Assembly (NCBI RefSeq): GCF_000381925.1
Contig: NZ_KB907308.1
Span: 1,488,001-1,552,000 of the forward strand
Length of the DNA: 64,000 nucleotides
Direction of reading: 5' to 3'
Source of the DNA: Nocardia sp. BMG111209
GTDB taxonomy: Bacteria; Actinomycetota; Actinomycetes; Mycobacteriales; Mycobacteriaceae
In this document: positions 28,601-40,600 of the stretch, in pieces
Layout of the letters: the number at the start of each line of letters is the position of its first letter
Position numbering within the stretch: position 1 is the first letter of the stretch
Position numbers and translations under genes: made by a program
Notes under the pieces: generated by a model
What the model was told of the DNA's origin: nothing
What the model saw: the letters and a program-made list of their open reading frames with translations, nothing else
Databases searched by the model: none

Positions 28601-31600
28601 CGCAGCGCGGATTCCACCGCGTCCGCGGGTGCGTTCGGGGCCGCGGGATCGACGATCAGCACGCGCAGCCGGGGCGCCCGCTCGAGGTCGCCGTAGGCCA
28701 GCGCGGTACCGCCGTCGGCATCCAGCGCGTACAGGGAACCGGGTGTGGCGCTGTTCCGGTTCGCCTCGGAGACGACATGATTCGCCAGATCGACCTGTCC
28801 CGGCAGCATCCGTGCCGCCGACTCGATGTCGCCGTGGCCGGCAGCGGTGAGAATCGATCGGAGGTGGGATTCCAACAGCAGCCCTTGGACATTCGCGGAA
28901 AGGCTTCCGCTCCACGACCGTTGCGGCCACACACCGTCGGCGTCCATCGCCGCGAACGCGGCGACGGCGTAGGAAAGCCGTTGGCGCAGCACGTGATCAC
29001 GCCACCCGGCCGGCAACGCGCCGAGCACCCAGTCGGGCGCGTCACGCACGAACACCGCGCGGCCGACCTCGTCGAGGTTGAGAAACGCACGGAGGGTGCG
29101 CCATTCGTCCGCCGGACCGACGACATCCGGTTCCGGCTCGTGACGCCATCGATGGTCCGGCAGTTCGGCCCGTTGCCCCGCCGGCAGCGCCCTGGCCCGG
29201 ATCGCCGCCAGCGCGGCGGTCCAGTCCATCGGGTGCGCACCGTGTGCCCCGGCCAGTGCCGCGCGTATCGTGCGCAGCCACCGGGTCCGCAGCGCGTCGG
29301 ACACGAACAGCCACATCCGCGCGTCGTGGTCCCGCAGATCGCCGAGCAACCGGTCGGCCTCGGCCGCGGACCCGGCGCGAGCGACGAGTTCCGCGGTACA
29401 GGCCGCCACCTCGGCCGCTTCGCGTGTATCCATCGCCCAGTCGGCCAGGCGGAGCCTGGTGGCGCGCTCGACGAACTCACGCCGCGCGCCGCGCAGCAAT
29501 TCGGGATGTTCCCGTCGGAGCGAATCGAGCCGGTCCGGTGCGAGAGCACCGGAATCGCGCAGGAATTCGTCCAATCGGTCCATCGCCCGGTACAGCGAGT
29601 CGTACCCCGGTTCGCGCGGGGTCGCGGCCGCGTCGCCGGCGAAATCGCTCGCCTGCCATTCGGTGAGGTGGATCGAACCGTCGGCGTCGACATCCACCTG
29701 CTGATGGACGATGCGCCGGACCCCGTTGCGGGCCAGGTCCGGTAATGCGGCGGCGGGGAACAGTTCCCAGGCCGCGGCCCGCGGCGCGATCACCCGCAGC
29801 GTGCCGTCCTCGGTCAGCGCCGCGAAGCGCGACGTCCACACCGGCGGATGTTCCGCGACGGACGCCCGCAGCAATTGCGCGGCCGCGACCATCGCCGCCA
29901 TCGTCCGCGACGGACCGCGGGCATCCAGCAGCGCCTCCAGTTCGGCCAGTTCCAGCCGGACCGTGCGCTGCTCGGCGGTGGTCCAATGCTCCGGACTCGG
30001 CAGTCCGGCGCGGATCCGGCGCACCCGTTCCGCGACCGCGCGCAGGGCCTGCTCGAGGCTCGTCACCTGCGCCGACTGCGGCACGACCGGCCCGGTGGCG
30101 CGGCCGTCCGACCGTGTCCAGAACTCCGCGCCGGCGGGTGGTGCCGCCACGCGGCCGAATTCGGGAGCCCCACGAGATTCGGCCGCGCGCACCGAGCTGT
30201 ACAGGCGAGCCCATTGGTCGTGCTGGAACAGCAGCAGATTCGCCAGCGTGGTTTCGGACGCCGCCGCGGGAACGGTCCGGATCTCCCCGTTCTCGATCCG
30301 CACCTGGTACACGACGACGGACAGTCCCTGTACGGCCAGCGCCTCCAGCAATTCCGCGGAGGTTCCGTCCGGCGCACCGGCCGTGTACACCTCGAGCCGG
30401 GGTGTGCCGCCGACGAACACCCAGCTGTCGGCCGAACCGGAGTCGATCGGAATGCCGCCGCGCCGGGCGGCGGCGACCGCCACCGCCGCCTGTGGATCGC
30501 TGGAAACGCCTGCGGCGAGCCCGATTTCGGCACCCACGCCGGGCTCGGAAAATTCCCGGTTCAGATCCTCGCGCAGCGCCCCGAACCAGGCCGCGGACTC
30601 CATTTCCGGCAGGGCGCCGTACCTGGCATCGGTCTCGTCCCAGAGGTCGTCGGCGGTGCGCCCGGCCGCTTCGCCGATTTCGGTGACCACCGTCCACAGG
30701 ACGGCGTGCAGTTCCGGCCGCGCCGAGTCGATCGCCGCGCTGCCGGCGCCGGTCGCCCGCGCGGCGACGTCGCGTTGCGCGGTCTCCAGATACTTGTTCC
30801 ATACGCTGCGACGCGATCGGAGTTGCCGGTCCGGGTGGGGGAAGCCGTGTTCGTGGACGCGGTCGAGATGCGGTGCCAGGATCTCGTCCAACCGCCGACC
30901 GGCACCGGCGCGGTCGAGTGCCGGTGCCGCGTCCGGAACGTCACTGTCCCATTCGGTGATCCGCACCGTACCGTCCGGTGCCACGTCCGTGCGGGTGAAT
31001 TCGATCCGCCGAATTCCGTAGGCCGCCAGGCTGGCTCGTGCGGCATCGGTGGTGAACACGGTCCACGGGTACGCCAACGGTACGGACACGCGCAGCACGC
31101 CGTCCTCGGCGATCTGCGTACTGCCCGCGCCCGGCGCGCCGGGCGCGGGCAGTACGGTCCCGGCGGCGGCCGCCGCTGCCTGCGTCCGCGCCTCGACGCG
31201 ATACCGCTGCAACATCTCCAGGCGATGCAGCAGCTCCCGGCTGCGGCGCTCCTGCGTGAGCGACCACGACGGCGCGGCGAGCAGATCGTCCAGCGTCGCA
31301 CCGTATTCGGTGGTGAAGGAGCGAATCCCGTTCTCCACGGCGGCGACCCAGGCCGCGCGCGCCGGATCGATGTGGCCGGGCGCCGCGGACGATTCGGTCC
31401 ATTCGCCGGAGGCGGCCGATTCGTCGCTCGCCCAAGGCATTCGATCGAGCTGTTCCCGGGCTCGGCGCAGCCGCTGCACCTGTTCCTGTTGCCGGATGGG
31501 TGTCGCCGGATCGTCGGACACCAGCACCCGGCCACGGCCGTCGCCATCGAAGCGGATGTCGATCCGGCGCTCGACCACCTCGAATCCATTCTCGGCAAGG

Positions 31601-34600
31601 CGTTCTCGTACCGCACCGGACAGCGGTGACACCACGCCGACGGGCACGAACAGCTCCAGCCGGGGCGAGACGCCGTCGGCGAGCACCCATCCGGGCCGCA
31701 GCTGCCGGCCACCCTGTTCCACCGTCGCCGCCACCAGCTCCGCCGCGGCGCGCTCGGCAACCACATGCCGTGCGGCCGAGGCCGCTTCGGTGCTCTGCCC
31801 GGCCACATTGCGGAGGGCGGCGACCGCGTCCGCCAGCTCAGCGGACGGTTCGAACTCGCTCCACCCGTCCGGCATCTCCGAACCGGAGGCCGGCGTTCCC
31901 CCGGAATTCCCGCCACCTCCGGCACCGGACGTCGGCGGGCTCGCGTCCGAATCGGCCTGTTCCGCAGACGATCCGGGCCCCACCGCATCCGGTTGCGCCG
32001 CGCCGGCATCGTCCGCCGCGGCGGACGCCGGGTAGACCGCCAGCGCTGCCGCGATATCGCCGAAGATCCCCCCACCGGTGAGTGCCGGCGGCCGGCCGGT
32101 GATCTTGCCCTCGCGTGGTCTCGCACCCGAGTCGGATCCGTACTCACTCGGTACGAGATTGTCCTCGTCGTCGAGGGCGAAGTAGGCGACGAAGGCCTCT
32201 TCGATGTGCCCGAAGGATTGTTTCCACGGGATGTGTGGCTCCTCGCCGTCTTCGCCCTGCTCACCGGACCCCGCGAGCGGGTCGTAGATGCGGACCCGCG
32301 GAATGCGACGTGGTTCGTCCGCGGCGGCATCGGGGTCTCCGGAGTCGGCACGCTCGGGTTCCTCGACATTGGTATCGAAGACGACGACCTCGTCCCCCAC
32401 CTTGGTGACGAAGTAGGAATGCATGGTGTCACCGTGGTCGACACCGCTGTCGAGCAGGACTACGGCGGCCTCCGCGCGGCCGGCCCGGACGTCCTCGATG
32501 ATGTGGGCGAGCGGGTCGGGACCGGGTCGCAGGTCGGCGGCGATGAACCGGGCGCGGCCGGCGAGCGCGGCGCCGGGCGTGAGAGCATTCCGGAGGTGGC
32601 GCCAATTGTCTTGCCCTGGTTCAAGTTTCGCCGCGCCGCGGATACCGACCGCAGCTGCCACCGCCGCGACCTGCTCCATACAGGTCAGCAATGCCTCGGC
32701 GACCTTCCGCCGCCGGCGGAACAGGTCCCGGAGACGCTCCGCAGCCCGGTATTGCCGTGCCAGGGTGGCTGCCGCGGCGGTGCCGAAGGTCGCGGCGATG
32801 GTCCAGCCCACCGGCTGTGCACCCATGATCGACAGCATGGCGCCGGCGAAGCCGCCGCCCAGCGCCGAGGCGGCCCGGTTCCCCACGGTGTTGAGGGACG
32901 TCGCTCGCCCCCACACCTCCATCGGGATGACGCGGTTGCGGTAGGTACTCACGGCGACACCGCCCGCGCCCAGTCCCGTCCATCCGGCACCCAACGCTCC
33001 CGCGGCCAACCAGGGATTCGTGGTGGTCGCCTGCACCACGGCCGTCCCCACCAGGCCGAGCAGCCGGACGGACATCATCGTCTGGATTCCGGCCTTCTCC
33101 AGCCACTTCGTGGGTACCGAGTTCCCGGTCAGACCTCCGACCGGAATCAGCAGCAATGCCGCTCCGACCTGCCACCCGGGGAGGCCGGAGTTCGCGATCG
33201 TCGAGTTCAGGTAGAGCGATCCCATTCCCAGGTACAGATTGGAAACGGTCTGATTGATGCTGGTGTCCTGCAGCACCCGGTTGCTGCGAATGGTTTCGGC
33301 GCCGACGCGAAGACCGGTCCGGAAACTGGTCCAGAGCTTCTCCATATCGGGCCGGCTCGTGACCGGAATACTTCGCAAATTCGCCAGGGTTGCCAGGTTC
33401 CATACGTAGGACGCCCCGTTGATCACGAAGGGAAGGAAGTTGGCGGCCCTCAGCAGGATGGGGCCGAGACTCGTCCCCGCAATTCGTGTCAGGTTCTGCT
33501 GATTGGAGCTGAAGCGGGCCTGACCTCGCTGTAGTTCCTCGTCGTCGCCCAGTATCGCTTTGCGAGCCCGGCCGGAGCTGGCGGTATAGAGAGTGGTGGC
33601 GAACGCCTCGACGAATCCCGTGCCGACGAGGATCGGGATCATGTACGGAGAACCGGTGGCCACGGCGGTGCCGGCGGTCGTCGCGGCCGCCAAACCCATC
33701 GCCTGACTGACACGCAGCGTCCGTCGGATCTCGTGGAAATCCGCCATGTATCCGGAGACCGGCGCGGCGACCATATGCGCGATCTGGTTCGCCATCGCGA
33801 CCACGCCGGCCACCCCCGGACCGGACTGCTCCAGGAGCAGCAACGGCATGGACGACTCCATGATCCGGTCACCCGCATCCGTGACCAGGCCCGCTTCCAT
33901 GAGCCGGCGGAAGCTCCGGTCGGCCCGCACGAAACGCCAGAATGCGGAACCTTCGTCCGCACCGGGCTCGCCCGCGATCGTGCTGATCTCCGGTTCACGA
34001 ATCCGCGGTACGTGATCGCCGTCCCGCTCGGGAACGTGAACGAGCACACCGTCGGTGGTCCGGTAACGGGCGACGAAGGCTTTCCGGAAATTCCGGTAAC
34101 GGGGTTGCCATGCGTTGTCGCCGTTTCGGTCACCGTCATAGTTGCGGACGCGCGGGATATCCGGATCCGGCTGATCGATCAGGGTGTCGAAAACGAGCAG
34201 TGCGCCCTCGACATTCGTGATGAGGTAGGCATGGGCTTTCCGGCCGTCGTCGACGACGACGACGGCGGTGTCGGTGCCGTCCTTACCGGACCGGATGTCC
34301 TCGGCGACAGCGGCCATCGGATCGGCACTACCGGGCCGAGGCCGCGGCCCGGTCTCCGCGAGCTGGGCACCGATGCTGTCCTCGAAGATCCGCCAGTTGC
34401 CCTCCGCCGCCCACGCCGGATCGGTGTCGTCGGGTTCGGGTCCGGCGAGGGTGGTGCCGTGAAGGGCACGGAACACGCGAGAGACCTGAATCGCGCAGTT
34501 CCTGATCACCTCGCCCATGTCGAACGGCTGCTCGGATGTGGTTGCGTCGCCGCCGGTCACGGTTGTCTCGCGGTCGAACGGATCCGTCGGTATCGCCCCG

Positions 34601-37600
34601 CGCAGATCTCCGAGCAGCCGACTCTGCTCCGCCGCCCACGCTCGGCCGGCCTCCGCGATCGCCGCCGCGAACCACCGCTCGAGCTCCACGATCGCGCGCT
34701 CGTCCCCGCCGGCGACGAGATCCCGGAGTTCGGACGCCGTGGGCGTGATCGGGTCGTCCCCGTCGAACCCGTTGCGCGAAAACCCCTGAGGCGTCGGGGG
34801 ATCGGCGGAACCACGGCTCCCGGCGACCGGGACGAACTGCCGGACCGGCTCCCGATCGTCCATCGCGACAGCGGTTTCCGCAGCGGCAGGGCCCTCCATC
34901 GAACCCACGCGGCTACCCGCGGGCAGCTTCCGGACGATCTCGGCCGTGCGATTCCGGACGATCTCGGGCGCCACACCCAGCAACTGCGCTGTCTGCTCCG
35001 GGTCCAGGTCCTGGGCTGCCAAGGCCAGGATCACGAAGTCCGCTGCGGACAACGCCTCGATGACCGCACGTGCCGTCTCCGACGCATCCACTTGTAGCAG
35101 ACCGCGTTGCACCATGGCGGCCGCCAGCGCGGGACGGTCCGGCGATGCCCCGAGTTCGTGGGCGGTCGCCGCCAACATGCTCGGCAATGTGGCGATCGTC
35201 GCCGACAGGCTCGGAACGGGTTGTGTCTCGGCCTCACCCAGCTGCTCGTCGGCGGACCGGCCGGCCGCGGGCAGCAGCCCGTCGAACAGGCCCGCGGCCG
35301 AGACGACCGCGACCGAATGCACCAGATGCCGGGTTTCCAGCTTCCGCTCGATCTCGGCGAGGTGAGCTCGGATCAGCTGAGGAGAAGTACCGAGCGCCTG
35401 CGCCACCTGCGCACCGGACGCACCCTCGGCGAACAGTGCCAGAATCGCGAATTCCTCGGCGGACAGTTCCTGAGCGGCCCGGCGTCTCGGCTCCGGCAGG
35501 GTGACGTGCAGGAGGCCGCGTTGCACCGCGGCGGCGGCGAGCGCGGGGCGGGTGGGGCGAACGCCGAGTCTGCGGGCGAACGACGCCATGATGTCGCGCA
35601 ACTCGGCGAGGGTCACCGACAGCTGCGCCGCCAGCTCGGTGTCCTGCGTGGGTGCCAGTAGCGCGCCCAGGATTTCGAGATCGGTGACTGCCGACGGCGC
35701 GGCCGGCGCACCCTCGGTCTCGGCGGGCGAGGTGTCAACTCGAGTCGAATCATCGCCAGTAGCAACGATTTCCGAGGCGTCCGGATGTGCCCGGCCCGGC
35801 CCGACCGCCACAGTGGTGCGCTCCGCCGCCGTTGTGGACGGATCTTCTGCCACCGGGGAATCGTCCGGCTCCGCGTCGGCCACCACCGCGGCCCGAGGCC
35901 CTTCGGACTGCCCGGTGCCCGCCGCAGCGGCTTCGGTGGTGACCGAGTCCGGTTCGGACGCATCGGGTTCCGCCGGATTTCCCGATCCGGGCGCCGACCG
36001 GCCCGGCGCGGATGTCGGCGGCGAGTCCGGTGCGGCTGTGGCAGCTGCCGCCGGATCGTCTCGCGGCGGTGTACTCGAATCATGCTGTGCCGCAATGGCC
36101 GAGGGTGCGTCGTCGCGTGCGGCACCGTGCCCGGAAAGCCGGTCCGGGGACGAGGTGTTCTCGCCGACGCCGTCCGGAGTGCCCGGCGAGTCGGCCTCCC
36201 GGGTACCGTCGGCCACCACCTGCGACGTGTTCGGGGCGGTATCGGCATCGGCCGGCACCGGCTTTCCGTCCGGCGAAACGACCTGCTGCGCAGTCTGTTC
36301 CGTCGGCGAATCCGGCTGATCGGCAGTGGTGGCGCCGGATGTCGTGGCCGGCGGCGCGTTGATTTGCCGAACGGCAACGGGTGTCACGTCCGGCGGCGCG
36401 TCGGGTCGCCGATCGGTGACGGCGGCACCGGATATCGCGATCGGCGGCGCGTTGGGCTGTTGCCGGTCGGCCCCGTTGAACAGCGGAATCGTGTGCTCGA
36501 CATCCGGATTGATCGTCGGCACCAGTTTTCGCACGCCGAGCTCCGCCGCTTCCAGGCCGTGGCGCGCCTCCCGGGTCGGGTCGACACTGTATTCCGTTGC
36601 GGCATCGGCATACTGGATGACCGCGATCTGCACGTTCGGGTCGGGGGACAGGAAGAGATCGTCCTTCGACATGTACACCTGCACACTGCCGTTGCCGCCG
36701 TTGCGCGCGGTGCGATACGCCGCCTGGATGAAATTCGTCTTGGCGAGCACCGGATCCGCGGCCGACCAGCTGGTGATCATCACGTGCAGGCCACCGAGCG
36801 CGTTCACCTCCGGGGACACCGGGATGTCCACTCCGCGCGCACCCTGCAGATTGATGATCAGGACCTTGCCCTTGCCACCGGCCTCGTCGAAGATCGCCTG
36901 CAGATCCTCTTCCCAGGTGGCATGGTGCGCCAGGAACCAGTCACCGTCGACGGCGACGCTCTCCACGCCGAGATCGTCCAGCCCGGTCTTGTATCTCGCG
37001 ACATCGCTGTTGCGCGGGCAGATCGCCAGGACCGGTCGCTCGCTCTCGTGCATGAGCTGGATATCCCCGAGAACGAGATCCACTTTCTCCGCGTGCGTCT
37101 CGACCGCCCACGGCACCGCTTCCAGCAATTGGGACGCCTGGAACGCGGGAATCTTGACGACATCCTTCGTGCCGAAATCGTTCACCAGATTCGGCTGCAC
37201 GTCCTCGTTCGTGCCCGACGCCCCTACCTTGGTCTCCATTCTCGCCATCAACTCCGGCACCGTACGGCTCTGCGAGGAATCCGAATCGGCTCGGATCTGC
37301 ACACCGGCCGCGGCCTCCTCGGCCTCGACCGCCTGTGCCAGCCCGTTGTTCCAGCGGCTCTCGGAGGATTTCGCGACATCGATCATCGGTTTGCCGGACT
37401 CGTTCAGGATGACGATCATCTTGCCGCGTTCGGGGTGGTCGAACACCAGATAGTGGTCGCCCTTCACGAACTCCCATTTCGCCGAGGCGGCCATCGCCAG
37501 CCGATGCTGCTCGGCGGGAGTCATCTCCCGTCCGAGATACTCCTGGACCTTGGCGGAACCTTCCGGGGTCAGCCGGGCCGGACCACCCACCTGTCCCGGC

Positions 37601-40600
37601 GCGCGCCCGAAATCCGCCTCGGACAGGATCTTCTCGGCATTCGGGATCCGCGTGCCGTGGGCATCGTTGCCGAGCAGTTCCTCCAGGAATTTCTTCGCCG
37701 TCTCCACCTGGTGCCCGGTCGCCACGTCGGCCTGTGCGCCGACACCGTCGGAGATGATGAAACTGGAGCGGCTGTGTACCAGCGCCGCATCCATTTCGTC
37801 GATCAGGACATGCTCACCGGAGATCGGAAAGCCCTTCATCTCGGCGAACGCCAGTTCCTCGAGCAGGCCGATGGCGATGCCCGGATGTCCGTCCCGCGGT
37901 TGGACATTGGGTCCGTCGCTCTGCATTCGCGAGACGTCGAAGCCGTATTTACCCAGGACGCGGGCGAAATGCTGGAAGTCCCGGCCGGCCAGGGAATCCA
38001 GTGTGGTGTACACGTGGACGAATCCGGTACGCCGTGCCGTCAACGCGCCGGCCGCCAGAAATACCAGCGATTTGCCCTCCCCGGCCCGCATATCGATGGG
38101 GTGCCCGTCCACCATCGCCAGCGTGCCCATCACCTGTGTCCACCGCAGCACCTTGCCGTCCTCGCGCCGGATGGCCTCCAGGACGGCCAGCATCGCTTCC
38201 TGGTCGTCACCGTGCAGCAGCATGTCCGACAACTGTTCGTCGGACACCGATCCCCAGTCGCGCGCGCCGAAATCCTCGAGAACCTGTTCGGCCTGCGTTC
38301 GGTAATGGTCCGCGAGCGATTCGGGCGAACCCGGCTCGTCCGGGTCCGGATGGGCGCCGCGCGCTGTACCGCTGTCCGAATCGCCGCGTTCGTGCTGCGG
38401 GCCCGCCTCCTCCTCGGAATTGTCCCGCGACTCACCGGTACGGGCCGTCCCGTCGTCACGCCCCGCGGACTGCTCCCGGTCCGGGCGACCACCGCCGGTG
38501 TCGTCGCGGCCGGAACCGGTATCGCGGGGCCCGGAATCGGAACCGTCACCGCGCTCCGGTCGCACACCCGGATTCTCCTCGGGCCGCGGCCGGGCCACCC
38601 CGGTCTCACGACCCGACACCTCGTCACCGGCGCGGGCCGGGCCGGCTACCTCTCCGGCCGGCGGGGCATCACCGCCGGCCGGGCCTGCGCCGACAGCCGG
38701 AGCCCGGCCCCGCGGCGTGTCGGCCGCGACCGCACCCACTCCGGCCGGAACGGGTTGCTGTGCCGAATCCCCTGTCCGCGTGAGTGTTTCGGTGACAGAC
38801 CGGACCTCGGTGGCCGACCGGGCGGACCGGTTCGCGGGGCGCTGTTCGACCTCCCCAGCCGATTGCTCCGCATCGGATACGAGCACCGCCGCGGGTGTCT
38901 GCTCGGCCTCGTTCTCCTCGCCTACGGGATGTTCGCGACCACTTTCCTCGGAGCCGGGCCGGGGGCCGCGAGTCGGCGCGACGCCGTCACCCTCCTCGGC
39001 ACCCGGCCGGGGGCCGCGAGTCGGTGTGGCCCCATCGTCTTCGGCCCTGGTGTGCTGCGTCGGCGCATCGTCGTCCACCGCGACCTCTGCCGTCTCGTCG
39101 ACGGCACCGGCCGGCTCCGTACCGGGTTCGCCGGACTCGACAGTGGTTCCGGCACGGGCCGTTTCGGCATCGGGCTCGGCGGTCGTCGCGCCGGTGCGTC
39201 GCGGTGCCTGCGCATCGGAAGCCACAACCGCTGCGGGCGTGGTTGTTTCGGCGGTGACCTCCGGCCGCGCGGCCGGCCGCTGGGGCGCCCGCTCGTTCGC
39301 GCCGGGCCTCGGGTCCGCGTTCACCGGCGGGGTCGTGGTCACCGCATCGGGCCCGCTGTTGTCGGGTGTCGTCACCGGGTCGGGCGATCGCACCACCTCG
39401 GATCTCGGTGCAGGGCCGGCCGGAACATCCGCCGTACCGCTGTCGTTCGGGCGTACGACCTCGACAGTGCCTGTGTTCGTAGGAGTTTCGGCAAGCGGTG
39501 CGGGATTGCCCGGTTCTCCGGCCCCGGTGTCGGGCTGGGCGGATACCGGCCCGGAGTCTTCGGCCGCCGCAGTCGGAATCGACTTTTCCGGTGGGGCAGT
39601 CGACTTCGGATCGCCGGCGGCGGGCCGCGAGCCCGGAACCGCTGCGGCGCCGTCGTGGGCGGTATCGGCGACCACACCGCCCGGTGACACCGAATCCGTT
39701 GTCACAGAACCATTCTCGCGCGCTCCCGCTGGAACGCGAGCGAAGAAGTTCTTGTCGATCGACGACTCGTCCGGGATCACGATCCGTTCGCCGGTCGGCT
39801 GCGAAACCCGCGGCGGCGCAGTTGTGTTCGTCGTGGCGCCCCCGACACCCGTGGCACTCGCGGCATTTCCGGCATTCGCGGCGTGCACGGCGCCCCCGGC
39901 ATGCACCGAACTACCGACCACACCGCCGGCGAAGCCGGTCATCAGCAGGTGCAGCGTCTCCTTGCTCCAGAAGGATTCGAGTTGCCCGGTCTTCACCTCG
40001 ACCGCCGCCATCGCGGCCGCGCCACCGACACCGCCCAGGGCCGCCACCGTGAGCGTCGACAGCACCGTCGCGAGCACCGGGCGTTCGATCCGGGCGGCCA
40101 CGAAGCGCATCAGCGACGGTCCCGCCAGCATGCCCACCGCCGCGCCGCCGAGGCCGCCTGCGGCGCCGGCCAGAATTCCCTGCCGGATCGGCGCCATGTC
40201 CAGGTGATCCCGGTGCCCCTCCAGGATCTGGATCTCCTCCGCCCCCAGCTGGACCGCGCCCATCCAGACCCCGCCGGCCACCGTGGCATGTACGAGCATT
40301 CCGGCCCGAGTGGCCTGATAGGTCAGGCCTTTCCCGAAGATCCGATCCAGCAGTTGCAGGAAGAATCGCTGCCACCCGGTCCGGGCAGCCGTGCGATCGG
40401 CCGCCGCCTTCATCGCTCCCGCCTGCAGCATCAGCGCGTCGACCGCCAGGTTGGTGACGATCACGACCGCCATGCCGTCCCACGTCAGCAGGCCGAACTC
40501 GATATCGTTGGCGACCTCGTAGCATTGTTTCGCCATGCTGTCGGCGTAGTCGGCCATCTGCCGGATCTCGCGGGCCTGCTGCTCGGCCGCTGCGACGATC

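Larger units (their letters stand above)
10850..31700 (-). repeat. About 21-kb region of diverged protein-level repeat modules (A, B, C, D) in the giant protein
   Basis: Four module types recur in a loosely ordered C-B-A-(D) pattern with a period of about 2-3.5 kb. A (7 copies, e.g. near 28.7, 25.0, 22.7, 19.9, 16.9, 15.1 and 11.7 kb): GDPERAPN…V.VVDP followed by TAVLxWVAP and an RRRxFY helix. B (9 copies, near 31.1, 29.8, 27.5, 26.0, 23.7, 20.9, 17.9, 16.1 and 12.7 kb): RLVVYSP…GIxxVExRW. C (7 copies, near 31.6, 30.4, 28.1, 26.6, 24.3, 21.4 and 18.5 kb): PRLEVF…VxxRxVxIDxxGxVxV. D (5 copies here, near 22.0, 19.2, 14.5, 13.4 and 11.0 kb): PGxFAxVFGRHPGR…YVLR…DG. The copies are too diverged to be recent at DNA level. 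Modules are joined by Ala/Arg/Glu-rich helical stretches. Function unknown. Confidence 0.75.
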
